A stretch of 64,000 nucleotides of DNA from Corynebacterium variabile (lineage in GTDB: Bacteria > Actinomycetota > Actinomycetes > Mycobacteriales > Mycobacteriaceae), in the NCBI RefSeq assembly GCF_006539825.1, contig NZ_BJNT01000004.1, positions 124,001 through 188,000 on the forward strand, given 5' to 3'. Below the pieces are notes generated by a model. The model saw only the letters and a list, made by a program, of their open reading frames with translations, was not told the DNA's origin and searched no databases. The translations under genes and the position numbers were made by a program. Numbering within the stretch: position 1 is the first letter of the stretch; each line of letters starts with the position of its first letter. This document shows, piece by piece, positions 52,540-60,901 of this stretch.

Positions 52540-53351
52540 GAGGACACCTCTTCCTTCGTCAGGACCTCCGGGCGAACCGGCGTGGTCCGGGCGGGTCGCG
52601 GGAATACCAGGGTGATCTCTCCGTCCACGTCGAGCCGTGTCACCGGCAGGCCGTACACCGGTTCCAGCACCTCCGGGGTGAGCACCTCGTCCGGCGTCCC
52701 GGTCGCGACCACCATGCCGTGGTCCAGGACCACGAGCCGGTCACAGTACCGGGCGGCGAGGTTCAGGTCGTGGAGCACCACCACCGAGCCGGGCAGGCCG
52801 GCGACGAGTTCCAGGACATCGTGCTGGTAACGGATGTCCAGGTGGTTCGTCGGCTCGTCGAGCAGCACATGGCGGGCCTGCTGGACCAGTGCCCTGGCGA
52901 TGAGCGCCCGCTGCCGTTCCCCGCCGGACAGTGCCGACAGGTCCCTGCGGGCCAGGGAAGTCATCCCAACCGCGTCCAATGAATCTTCGACGATCTCCCG
53001 GTCCCGCTCACCCGACCGGGATCCGAAGCTCTGGTGCGGCAGCCGGCCGAGCATCGCCAGTTCGGCGACTGTCATCGGCATGCCGGAGGACGCCGCGTCC
53101 CGTTCCTGGGCGACGACCGCCACGGTGCGCGCAATCTCCCGCCGCCGCACCTGCGTCAGGTCCTCCCCGTCGAGCAGGACGCGACCCGCTGTGAGGGACG
53201 CGGACCCGTACAGGGCACGCAGCAGAGTGGTCTTCCCGGAGCCGTTCGGGCCGACGAGACCGAGCGTCCCGGAATCCGGCACGGTCAGGTCCACACCGGC
53301 CACGGCACGGGCGGAATCGTAGTTGATCTGGACGTTCTCCGCGGTGATCAT
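52536..53351 (-). CDS. FecE/FhuC-type ABC transporter ATP-binding protein
   Basis: This 271-residue ATPase has Walker A GPNGSGKTTLLRALYG, signature LSGGERQRALIARAL, Walker B HVLLDEPTNHLD and switch VVLHDLNLAARYCD, typical of siderophore, heme or cobalamin importers. It overlaps the binding-protein gene upstream (ATGA) and the methyltransferase downstream (ATGA). Confidence 0.94.
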   Translation of the reverse strand: MITAENVQINYDSARAVAGVDLTVPDSGTLGLVGPNGSGKTTLLRALYGSASLTAGRVLLDGEDLTQVRRREIARTVAVVAQERDAASSGMPMTVAELAMLGRLPHQSFGSRSGERDREIVEDSLDAVGMTSLARRDLSALSGGERQRALIARALVQQARHVLLDEPTNHLDIRYQHDVLELVAGLPGSVVVLHDLNLAARYCDRLVVLDHGMVVATGTPDEVLTPEVLEPVYGLPVTRLDVDGEITLVFPRPARTTPVRPEVLTKEEVSS

Positions 53352-54370
53352 CGGCGGGTTCCACCGGATGCCGGGTCCGGAGCCGCCGCGCCGGAGGCGT
53401 CCGGCAGGTCGCGCAGATAGGCGTCGACCTGCTCCAGGCCGTCGACGGCCAGCGGGGTCGGTGGTTCGGCGTAGTTCAGCAGCAACGGCAGGACCTGGCC
53501 ACGCTGCCCGGCGGTGGTGCGGTCCATGCCCGGCAGTCCCTTCACGGCGCCCACGATCTCGTCGGCGGAACCGTCGGAGTACAGGGCGAGGACCACGTCC
53601 GGGTTGCGGTCCACGATGTCCTCGGCCGTGACCTCGAAGACCCGGTCCGACTGGTCGGCGTAGACGTTCTCCGCACCCGCGGCCTCCACCACAGGGGCGG
53701 CCATCGAGCCGGTGCCGTAGGCGTAGGTCACCCCGCCTCCGACGGTCGGGTAGAGCACGGCGATGCGGTAGGGGGAGCCGTCAGGCTTCGTGGGGGTGGC
53801 GGCGTCCTCGATGGACGCCAGGCGGTCCTGCAGGGCCGTGACATACTCCTCCGCCTCCGCGCCCCGGTCGAAGACGGTGCCGTACAACCGGATCTGGTCC
53901 CAGGCATCGTGCCAGGTCACAGGTCTTTCCAGGGAACCGCAGAGGGCAGGCTCCTCGATCAACGGCACGTCCGAGCTGGCCAGGGTCTGCCGGTTGACGG
54001 TGTCCGTCTCGCCGAGGACGAGGTCCGGACCGGTGGCGACGACCTCCTCACGGGAGATCTGGAGATGGCCTGAGGCGTCCGTCTTGTCGGTCAGGGAAGG
54101 GATCGCCGCCAGGGCGTCGTTGGTGGCGTCATCGTAGTAGGCGGTGGGATACTTCCCGGCCCGGTTCTTCACCCGGTCGAGGACGCCCAGGTGCTGCAGC
54201 GTCGGCACCGACGCGGACTTCAGCAGTGTCACATTCTCCGGCGGACCGTCGAGGTGGACGGTGTCACCGCAGTTGTCGACCTCAATGGCGGAGGTGCTGC
54301 CCTCGGAGCCGCAGGAGGCGAGGCTCACGGTGAGGCCGGCGGCGAGAGTGAGTGCGAGGGTCATTTTCAC
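53348..54370 (-). CDS. FecB-type metal/siderophore ABC transporter binding lipoprotein
   Basis: This protein of about 340 residues starts at GTG 54370, overlapping the permease stop (GTGA). The signal peptide is MTLALTLAAGLTVSLASC with lipobox Cys. It has a helical-backbone binding fold with DNCGDTVHLDGPPENVTLLKS, VVATGPDLVLGE and DIVDRNPDVVLALY. A run of extra residues upstream in the same frame is not supported. The ligand is likely a ferric siderophore or cobalamin; it cannot be fixed from sequence. Confidence 0.9.
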   Translation of the reverse strand: MKMTLALTLAAGLTVSLASCGSEGSTSAIEVDNCGDTVHLDGPPENVTLLKSASVPTLQHLGVLDRVKNRAGKYPTAYYDDATNDALAAIPSLTDKTDASGHLQISREEVVATGPDLVLGETDTVNRQTLASSDVPLIEEPALCGSLERPVTWHDAWDQIRLYGTVFDRGAEAEEYVTALQDRLASIEDAATPTKPDGSPYRIAVLYPTVGGGVTYAYGTGSMAAPVVEAAGAENVYADQSDRVFEVTAEDIVDRNPDVVLALYSDGSADEIVGAVKGLPGMDRTTAGQRGQVLPLLLNYAEPPTPLAVDGLEQVDAYLRDLPDASGAAAPDPASGGTRR

Positions 54371-55530
54371 TGGTCTGCTCCCTGGTGCATACGACGGACG
54401 AGGATGAGGAGGAACGGGGCGCCCACCAGGGCGGTGATGATGCCGATGGGAATCTCCTGCGGGGCGAGCAGGGTGCGGGAACCGATGTCCGCCCAGCACA
54501 GCAGGATCGCGCCGAGGAGGGCGGCGACCGGGAGGACCGCCCGGTGTGCCCCGCCGACCATCCGACGGGCGAGATGTGGGACGACCAGGCCGACGAAGCC
54601 GATCGACCCGGCCATCGCCACGACCGTGCCGACGAGCAGGCAGGACAGGATGAGCAGCAGGATGCGCATGCGCTCCGGGTGGACGCCCAGGGTCAGTGCG
54701 GTCTCGTCACCGGCGGTGAGCGCGTCGAGACGCGGGCCGAGAATGAGGAGGACGGCGGTGACCACCAGGACCACGACGGCGACCGCGACGAGCGGCCCGG
54801 ACCAGGACGCCAGGCCCAGGGACCCGAGCAGCCAGAACATCACCGACCGGCTGGATTCGGCGGAGTCCGAGGCGAAGATCATGAAGCTGGTCAGCGCGGA
54901 CAGGGCGTAGCCGACGGCGACACCGGCCATGATCAGTCGGTTCGGGGTGAGGCGTCCTCCGGAGCGGGCCACACCGAAGACCACGAAGGACGCCACGGTG
55001 GCGCCGAGGAAGGCGCTGGTCTGCAGGGCGTAGTCGCCGAACCCGGCGCCGACACCGGTGAGGATCGCGGCGGCGGCCCCGACCGAGGCGCCGGAGTTCA
55101 CACCGAGGACGTAGGGGTCGGCGAGCACATTGCGGACCGTGGCCTGGAGGATGACGCCGGCGACGGCGAGCCCGGCGCCGACGAGTGCGCCGAGGACGGC
55201 CCGGGGTGCGCGGATCGTCCAGATGACGGCGTCGTGCCGGGCGAGGTCTGTGGGGGTTCCGCCGGTGTCGCCGAGATCCAGGGCGGTGCCGAAAAGGTGG
55301 TGGGCGAGGATGCGGGCGGAGTCGGCGGGGGAGACCCCCACCGGACCGAAGCCGACGCTGAACACCAGGGTGACCAGCAGTGCTGCAGTGAGGGAGAGGA
55401 GCCAGAGTCCGGTGCGCCGGCGTGCGGCGTGGACGCCGAGAACGTCCGCGCGGGCGGTGGTGCCGGTGCTCGTGGCGCCGGTGACAGCGGTTCCTGTGTT
55501 GTCGTCGCGTCGGTTGCCGAGGATGGTCAC
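54367..55530 (-). CDS. FecCD-family ABC transporter permease
   Basis: This 387-residue permease has about ten membrane helices and FecCD blocks RAPRAVLGALVGAGLAVAGVILQ, NPLADPYVLG-like NVLADPYVLGVNSGASVGAA and GFVGLVVPHLARRMVG. The first about 30 residues are a polar Thr-rich extension. Start GTG 55530. It is the first gene of the operon, 36 bases downstream of a palindromic operator candidate at 55567-55588. Confidence 0.93.
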   Translation of the reverse strand: MTILGNRRDDNTGTAVTGATSTGTTARADVLGVHAARRRTGLWLLSLTAALLVTLVFSVGFGPVGVSPADSARILAHHLFGTALDLGDTGGTPTDLARHDAVIWTIRAPRAVLGALVGAGLAVAGVILQATVRNVLADPYVLGVNSGASVGAAAAILTGVGAGFGDYALQTSAFLGATVASFVVFGVARSGGRLTPNRLIMAGVAVGYALSALTSFMIFASDSAESSRSVMFWLLGSLGLASWSGPLVAVAVVVLVVTAVLLILGPRLDALTAGDETALTLGVHPERMRILLLILSCLLVGTVVAMAGSIGFVGLVVPHLARRMVGGAHRAVLPVAALLGAILLCWADIGSRTLLAPQEIPIGIITALVGAPFLLILVRRMHQGADQ

Positions 55531-55566
55531 CGCACTGACGCTAGCCTCCGCGTCCGCTCAGTTTCA

Positions 55567-55588
55567 CATTCAATCGACCGTTTGAATG
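55567..55588. promoter_or_regulatory. palindromic operator candidate before the FecCD operon
   Basis: CATTCAA (55567-55573) and TTGAATG (55582-55588) form a perfect inverted repeat with an 8-base spacer in an unusually AT-rich patch. It lies 36 bases from the permease start and also about 50 bases before the divergent gene at 55640, so one regulator could control both. It does not resemble the DtxR iron box I know. Confidence 0.5.
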
Positions 55589-55639
55589 AAGGTTTTACCT
55601 GGCTGTAACGAAGTGGAGGCGTCTGACTATTGTGCCTTC

Positions 55640-56689
55640 GTGACGTTTCAGGAACAGAACATCAGCCCCGGTAATCCGTTCACCGGAGGACGCACCAGGC
55701 GCCGCGCGACAACCGGGCAGGCCCGGCTGATCATCGCCCTGCTCGTAGTACTCATCGTGGTCGTGGCGACGGCCGGTGCCTGGTTGATCTGGGGACGTGG
55801 CGGGGACGACGATTCGGTCACCGGTCCTGTAGCTGCGTCTTCGTCTGCGGTGCCGGAAACGGAGAGCGAGGCGCAGCCGGAGATCGACTCCGTCGCGTTG
55901 CTGGAGAACGCCCAGGTTGACAGTGTGAATCCGGCGCCGGTGCCGGAGTCGGTCGAGGCTTGGGGCGACTACGTGAAGAACCGCTCCTGGACCGGGATGC
56001 TGCGTGTCTTCGAACTTGCCGAGGCCTCCCCGGTGACGGAGGAGGGCGGTTCGCAGTTCCGGAACACCATGAACCATTGCGGGGAAGTCATGTACCTCGT
56101 GACTTTCCGCTCGGTCAACGAGAACGTCCTGCTGGACGCGCAACTGCTGGATGCCGCGAAGAGCGTTCGGGCGCATGCGGAACTGCACGACGGCTGGATG
56201 CTCGGGACCAACTGCGAGCTACCGCAGTTCGTGTTCGTCAGCTCGACGGACACCAGCAACCTCGGTGATGTCGCCTACGACGTCACCGAGTACCGGCAGT
56301 CCTCGGTCGCGGCGCCTGCAGCCGGGCCCGCTGCGGAGCCGACTTTTGTTGCCTGCGATGACGGCATGCTGACGGCAAAGGGCCGCTACAGCGACGGATC
56401 CTGGCGGGATACGCCTGAGTGCGACACCGAACAACACCGCCGTGCGGTCCGTGCAGAGGCAGTGTGCGGCGGACCCTACCCGCCGGCCGGGGCCACGCAG
56501 GCCGAGTACGCGGCACTCTGCGGTGGCAGCTCCATGCCGATGCCCCTGGACACGACTCCGGCAGCACCTGTACCGTCCCCAGTTCCTTCTCCGGTTAACC
56601 CGCCGGCACCTGCTCCTGATCCTGGTCCCGGCTTCGCTGACCCCGGCTACGACCCCGAGGGGGATACAGCCCGTGGCGAGTCCGAGTAA
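55640..56689 (+). CDS. hypothetical membrane-anchored secreted protein
   Basis: This protein of about 349 residues has a short cytoplasmic segment rich in Arg (TGGRTRRRATTGQAR), one membrane helix (LIIALLVVLIVVVATAGAWLIW), then an exported domain with conserved-looking Cys residues (NHCGEVMY, TNCELPQF, ACDDG, ECDTE, AVCGG, ALCGG) and a Pro-rich C-terminus. The GTG at 55640 was chosen because family-like polar residues begin there; an ATG at 55586 would add 18 residues but overlaps the operator palindrome. No family was recognised. Confidence 0.75.
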   Translation: MTFQEQNISPGNPFTGGRTRRRATTGQARLIIALLVVLIVVVATAGAWLIWGRGGDDDSVTGPVAASSSAVPETESEAQPEIDSVALLENAQVDSVNPAPVPESVEAWGDYVKNRSWTGMLRVFELAEASPVTEEGGSQFRNTMNHCGEVMYLVTFRSVNENVLLDAQLLDAAKSVRAHAELHDGWMLGTNCELPQFVFVSSTDTSNLGDVAYDVTEYRQSSVAAPAAGPAAEPTFVACDDGMLTAKGRYSDGSWRDTPECDTEQHRRAVRAEAVCGGPYPPAGATQAEYAALCGGSSMPMPLDTTPAAPVPSPVPSPVNPPAPAPDPGPGFADPGYDPEGDTARGESE

Positions 56690-56717
56690 TTCGTAGGGGA
56701 CGCGATACGGTTTCGGC

Positions 56718-57078
56718 TCATACCCGGAGCCGTTCGACGGGAAGCGTGTGCAACCTGTCCTCGACCGGATAACCTCGGCGTCCGAGGCGGAAGGCGATGC
56801 CCGCGATGAACGCGTCCCCGAGACGGTCACGGAGCTTCCGTAGTCCGGACAACTGCTTCGGATCGACATGGTCGCTGGCCTTTCATCTCGAAGGACACCA
56901 CGGCACCGTCCTGCCGTTCCAGGACGAAGTCGACTCCATCGTTGTCACGGGTGCACCAGTGCCCGGCAGTCACCACATCATCCATCCACGTTGACTCCCG
57001 GATGATCTCCTGGACCACGAAAGATCCCAGCAGATGCCCGAACTCGGTGAGAGCGGAGGCGGCACCCAGCTGGAGCTT
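56718..57078 (-). pseudogene. DUF4143/AAA-type protein fragment with frameshift
   Basis: The leftward frame from about 57078 encodes FGHLLGSFVVQEIIRESTWMDD and DNDGVDFVLERQDGAVVSFEMK, the C-terminal PD-(D/E)XK-like end of DUF4143 ATPases. At about 56880 one extra A (GAAAGGCC for GAAGGCC) shifts the frame. The other frame continues with ASDHVDPKQLSGLRKLRD and RRGYPVEDRLHTLPVERL to a stop at 56718. The N-terminal ATPase part is missing, so this is a decayed remnant covering most of the gap 56690-57114. Confidence 0.8.
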
Positions 57079-57114
57079 GGACCAGCGAACAGCCGTCGGT
57101 CCACAATGGAGACC

Positions 57115-58125
57115 ATGAAGTACTCCCTCGTCGAACTCGCACCCGTCACACCCGGACACACCAAGCACGAGGCCCTGACCCGCGCACTGGACGCCGCCGT
57201 CGAGGCCGAGCAGCTCGGCTACCACCGTATCTGGTTCGCCGAACACCACAACGCCACCGGTTACGCGTCCCAGGTCCCCGAGCAGCTCATCGCCCTAGCC
57301 GCCGAACGTACCGACCACATCCGCGTCGGCTCCGGCGCGGTGCTGCTCAACCACTACAGCCCGTACTCCGTCGCCGAGCGGTTCCTCCAGCTCGAGGCGC
57401 TCTTCCCCGGGCGCGTCGACCTCGGCCTGGGCCGCGCGACCGGTGGGCCGGTGGTGGACGCCGCGCTCCAGCGCGACCGGAGTGCGCAGCGGCGCGACGA
57501 CTACGGCGACCAGGTCCAGGAAATCCTCGCCTACTACCACCGCGCCTTCGGCGAGAAGCACCCCTTCGCAACGCTCGACCTGACCCACGGCATCGACTCC
57601 GTCCCCGAGGTGTTCACCCTCGGGTCCTCCGGGAACAGTGCGGGCTTCGCGGGTCAGCTCGGCATCGGCTACGCCTTCGCCGGCTTCATCAACCCGCGCG
57701 CGGCGAAGGCGGCGCTGCGCTCCTACCGGGAGAGCTTCACCGCCACGCCCTTCGGTCCGGGGACGCCGCAGATCATCCTCGCCCTCAACATCGTCGCCGC
57801 GCCGACCGAGGAGGAGGCACTCACCCTGACCTGGCCGAACCGGGCGATGTGGGCGGACCTGCGCGCCGGGAAGCCGGGTCCGGTGCCGCTGCTGGCGGAT
57901 GCGGCGTCCTCCCTCAGCCAGGAACAGAAGGACATCCCGGCCCACGTCGAGGGCCTGATGCTGCCGCAGTGCCTCGCCGGGACGCCTGACTCGCTGCGTG
58001 GCCAGCTGCGTCCGTTCGCCGAGAAGTTTGGCGTCACCGAAATCATGGTGCAGGACGCCCTGAACGACCCGGAGCTGCGCAGTCGCTCGCGAGCGCTCAT
58101 CGCCGAAGCACTGGCGGGGCTGTGA
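57115..58125 (+). CDS. LLM-class flavin-dependent oxidoreductase (MsnO8 type)
   Basis: This protein of about 336 residues starts MKYSLVELAPVTPG and has FAEHHNATGYAS, RVGSGAVLLNHYSPYSVAERFLQLEALFPGRVDLGLGRATGG and FTLGSSGNSAGFAGQLGIGYAFAGFINP, the bacterial-luciferase-like fold of the MsnO8 subgroup, binding FMN or F420. ATG 57115 has GGAG close by; ATG 57106 is an alternative. It is a single gene followed by a long inverted repeat. Confidence 0.9.
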   Translation: MKYSLVELAPVTPGHTKHEALTRALDAAVEAEQLGYHRIWFAEHHNATGYASQVPEQLIALAAERTDHIRVGSGAVLLNHYSPYSVAERFLQLEALFPGRVDLGLGRATGGPVVDAALQRDRSAQRRDDYGDQVQEILAYYHRAFGEKHPFATLDLTHGIDSVPEVFTLGSSGNSAGFAGQLGIGYAFAGFINPRAAKAALRSYRESFTATPFGPGTPQIILALNIVAAPTEEEALTLTWPNRAMWADLRAGKPGPVPLLADAASSLSQEQKDIPAHVEGLMLPQCLAGTPDSLRGQLRPFAEKFGVTEIMVQDALNDPELRSRSRALIAEALAGL

Positions 58126-58137
58126 CCGACCGCCCGC

Positions 58138-58204
58138 GTACACGATCATGACGGATCGGGCCGTTGCGTTGTACGGAGGACACGGATCCGTCACGATTGT
58201 GTAC
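58138..58204. repeat. 20-bp arm inverted repeat (terminator or operator)
   Basis: 58138-58157 and 58185-58204 are inverted copies matching at 18 of 20 positions, separated by 27 bases. It begins 13 bases past the flavin oxidoreductase stop and ends just before the ArsR operator. It may be a terminator hairpin or a tandem regulator site; outer ends are GTACAC and GTGTAC. Confidence 0.8.
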
Positions 58205-58213
58205 AGCGCTGTC

Positions 58214-58237
58214 CCCGACCACAGGTCGGGCTACACT
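58214..58237 (+). promoter_or_regulatory. ArsR promoter: operator palindrome and leaderless -10
   Basis: CCCGACC-ACA-GGTCGGG (58214-58230) is a perfect palindrome lying between the -35 and -10 positions of TACACT (58232-58237). The ATG of the ArsR gene is eight bases after the -10, so the transcript is probably leaderless and autorepressed by ArsR. Confidence 0.6.
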
Positions 58238-58245
58238 ACAGACCC

Positions 58246-58593
58246 ATGACCGGCGGCGACGGACACAATCACGCGCAGGACGCACAGAGCGACGAACTCA
58301 CCCACCTGTGCATACTGTCCGACGACTGGGCGGACACGTTCCGACTGCTCGGCGACCCCACCCGCCTGCGACTGCTCACCCTGCTGCACTACGAGGGCCC
58401 GGGGACGCTGAGCATGTCCGAGCTCGCTGACCGTGCAGGAGTGAAGACCGCCACCGCGTCCGCCGCGCTCAGGCTCCTGACCACGGCGGGTATCGTCACG
58501 GCGACCCGGGACGGCCGGATGATGCGCTACGCGCTGACGGATGAACGCGTCCACCGGCTGCTCCATCACCTCGGCGGCACGCACGCGCACTGA
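58246..58593 (+). CDS. ArsR/SmtB-family metal-responsive repressor
   Basis: This 115-residue winged-helix protein contains TFRLLGDPTRLRLLTLLHYEG, then SMSELADRAGVKTATASAALRLLTTAGIVTATRDGRMMRYALTD. Potential metal ligands lie at both ends: GHNHAQ and HLC near the N-terminus and DERVHRLLHHLGGTHAH at the C-terminus (alpha-5-type and terminal His sites as in Ni/Co/Zn sensors). It is convergent with the PcuC-like gene. The metal identity is not determined; copper, nickel or zinc are possible. Confidence 0.9.
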   Translation: MTGGDGHNHAQDAQSDELTHLCILSDDWADTFRLLGDPTRLRLLTLLHYEGPGTLSMSELADRAGVKTATASAALRLLTTAGIVTATRDGRMMRYALTDERVHRLLHHLGGTHAH

Positions 58594-58612
58594 CCGGTCA
58601 GCCTGACCGGCG

Positions 58613-59260
58613 TCAGTGATCGGCGTGGTCCATGCCGTCCATGCCGTCCATGCCGTCCATGTCTCCCATGTCCGTACCGTCGTAGTCCTCGTGCCCGGAC
58701 TGCTGGACGCGGACCGGGATGTCCGTCAGCTCGTAGGTGCTCCCGTCCTCGGCAGTGAGGGTGAGGGTGAGCACGTCACCTGCGGCGATGTCCTCATGGT
58801 TGTCCATCACCATGATGTGGTGTCCACCCGGGGCCATCTCCACCGTTCCGTTCGCCGGGATCGTCATGCCGTCCTCCATTTCACGCATGACGCCGTCGAC
58901 GACCTCGTGGTACTGGTAGATGCCCGGCATCGACCCGGCGACCTTCGTGAGGTGGATGTCCGTGTCGGTGTGGTTCGTGAGGCTTCCGAAGACCGCGGTC
59001 ATGGCCGTGTCAGAGTCCTTCGCGCCGACATAGCCGTCTTCGAGGGTGACAGCACCCTGCTCCGCCTCCTCACCTGAGGCACCTGCGGCTCCTGTGCCTT
59101 CCGCGGAACCGGTGGAGCTGTCGGTCGAGGCCGACGATGCGGTGCTCTGTGCCGCGTCCTCGGAATCCTCGTCGCTGCAGGCGGCGAGACCCAGGGCCAG
59201 GGTGGTGGCCAATGCTCCGGTGGTCAGCAGGCGGGGGAGACGGAAAGAAGAGGGGGTCAT
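58613..59260 (-). CDS. pcuC: copper chaperone PCu(A)C-like lipoprotein
   Basis: This protein of about 215 residues has signal PRLLTTGALATTLALGLAAC with a lipobox Cys, then an acidic linker and the PCu(A)C domain with YQYHEVVDGVMREMEDGMTI and MAPGGHHIMVM, holding the His and Met copper ligands. The C-terminal tail is Met/His/Asp-rich (DMDGMDGMDGMDHADH). ATG 59260 has GAGGA at good spacing, whereas the upstream GTG lies inside that SD. It delivers copper to cytochrome oxidase or stores it outside the membrane. Confidence 0.9.
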   Translation of the reverse strand: MTPSSFRLPRLLTTGALATTLALGLAACSDEDSEDAAQSTASSASTDSSTGSAEGTGAAGASGEEAEQGAVTLEDGYVGAKDSDTAMTAVFGSLTNHTDTDIHLTKVAGSMPGIYQYHEVVDGVMREMEDGMTIPANGTVEMAPGGHHIMVMDNHEDIAAGDVLTLTLTAEDGSTYELTDIPVRVQQSGHEDYDGTDMGDMDGMDGMDGMDHADH

Positions 59261-59393
59261 CGGTGTCCTCACAGTAACGGGATATCAGTACACGCGCTGC
59301 CGGGACAGTCCGACAGTCCAACTCAGGTAGTCGCGCGGGAACCCCGGAAAGTTCCCCGGAACTTTCGCCGCAGAATCGCCGACTACTTCGTCT

Positions 59394-60901
59394 GTGACGA
59401 CGACAACACAGCACCCCTCATCCGGTGCCGGTTCCTCCGGCCCCGCCAGGTCAACCGCCTCCGGACCACCCCGCCCTTCCCGCCAGACCTCGCGGTTGTT
59501 GACCCGCCTGCACTTCTTCGCAGGAATCCTCTGCGCCCGTTCATCCTGGTCGCCGCGGTCAGCGGACTGCTGTACGCGGTGGCCCCGACGGTCGAGCAGG
59601 TCGTCTACCACGACATGCTCACCGACACAGCGACGGACGAACACCCCACCGCCGAAGCGGTGAGCGCGCAGGTGGAGACCGCCCGGGAGAAGCACCCGGA
59701 CCTCGCCCTGGCCGGTATCCGCCTCGGCGACGCCGGCGAGACAACCCGCGTCCTGTTCACTGACCCGGAACTGCCGGAATCCACCCTGCGTGCGGTCTTC
59801 ATCGACCCCTACAGCGGTGATGTCAAGGGCGACAGCACCCAGTACGGCAGTTCCGCGTCGCTGCCGCTGCGGCAGTGGATCTCGGACGGGCACAGGAATC
59901 TCTGGCTCGGGGAGAACGGACGCCTGTACTCCGAACTCGCGGCGAGCTGGCTCGGCGTCCTCGCCGTCGGCGGAGTCATCGTCCTGTGGCGACGTCAGCG
60001 GAAGGGCAGCGGTACCGGATCCCGGGCCCGGGGGATGCTGCGCCGCGACGGGAAGGGCCGCACCCGCGTGATGCGGCGTCACGGTGCCACCGGGACGATC
60101 ATCGCGGTCGGCCTGGTCTTCCTCACTGTCACCGGTCTGACCTGGTCATCTGTCGCCGGGACAAACATCACGCAGGTCCGGGAGAACCTGAACTGGGGCA
60201 CCCCCTCGGTCTCCACCGACCTGCCCGGGATGCAGGGCTCCGCTCCGACGGTATCCGCAGAGCATGCCGGCCACGCAGGCCACGCCGGTCATGACATGGC
60301 GTCGATGTCACCGACGACCGTCAGCGGACTCAACGCCGGCTCCATCGACCGGGTGGTCGACGGTGCGCAGCGGGAACTGCGCACCCCGATGACGCTCACC
60401 CCGCCCACCGCCGACGGCGCGGCCTGGTCCGTCGCCGAGAACCGCGACTCCTGGCGGCTGACAACGGATGCCGTCGCCGTCGACTGGGCCACCGGCAAGG
60501 TCACCGACCGGCTCGACTCCGCCGACTGGCCGTTGGCGGCACAGGCCACCGCGTGGCTGATCCAGCTGCACATGGGCACCCTGTTCGGCCTGCCGAACCA
60601 GATCGTGCTCGCCCTGCTCGCCGCGGCGATCATCGCCATGGTGGTGCGGGGGTACGCCATGTGGTGGATGCGCAGGGGACGCAGCGTGCTCGCGGCCCCG
60701 CCGCGGCACGCCGGGTGGGGACGCCCCACCGTCGGGACGCTCGTCCTCGGCGCGGCCCTGGTGGTCTACGGTGTCATCGCCCCGGTCTTCGGGGCGACCT
60801 GCCTGGTGTTCCTGGCACTGAGCCTGGCGTGGGACATCTCCCGTCGCCTGATCCGGCGACGTGGAGGCGAGGTCACGCCTGGGGATCGCCTTCCTGGGTG
60901 A
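59394..60901 (+). pseudogene. PepSY-domain membrane protein, frameshifted near residue 48
   Basis: The first frame (GTG 59394) gives a Ser/Pro-rich start and RLLTRLHFFAGILCA. The remainder of the first helix and of the protein (FILVAAVSGLLYAVAPTVEQVVYHDML onward) continues in the -1 frame from about 59537. A C-run GCGCCCG appears one C short of the expected GCGCCCCG. The rest, about 450 residues, is a normal PepSY-associated protein with several helices, a His-rich loop (HAGHAGHAGHDM) and PepSY-type sequence. It may be a real pseudogene, a -1 recoding site or an assembly error. Its neighbour is the copper chaperone gene. Confidence 0.75.

Noticed and set aside
56797-56994. Small rightward frame in the gap before the flavin oxidoreductase
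   Set aside because: It lies antisense to the DUF4143 remnant, which explains the sequence better.
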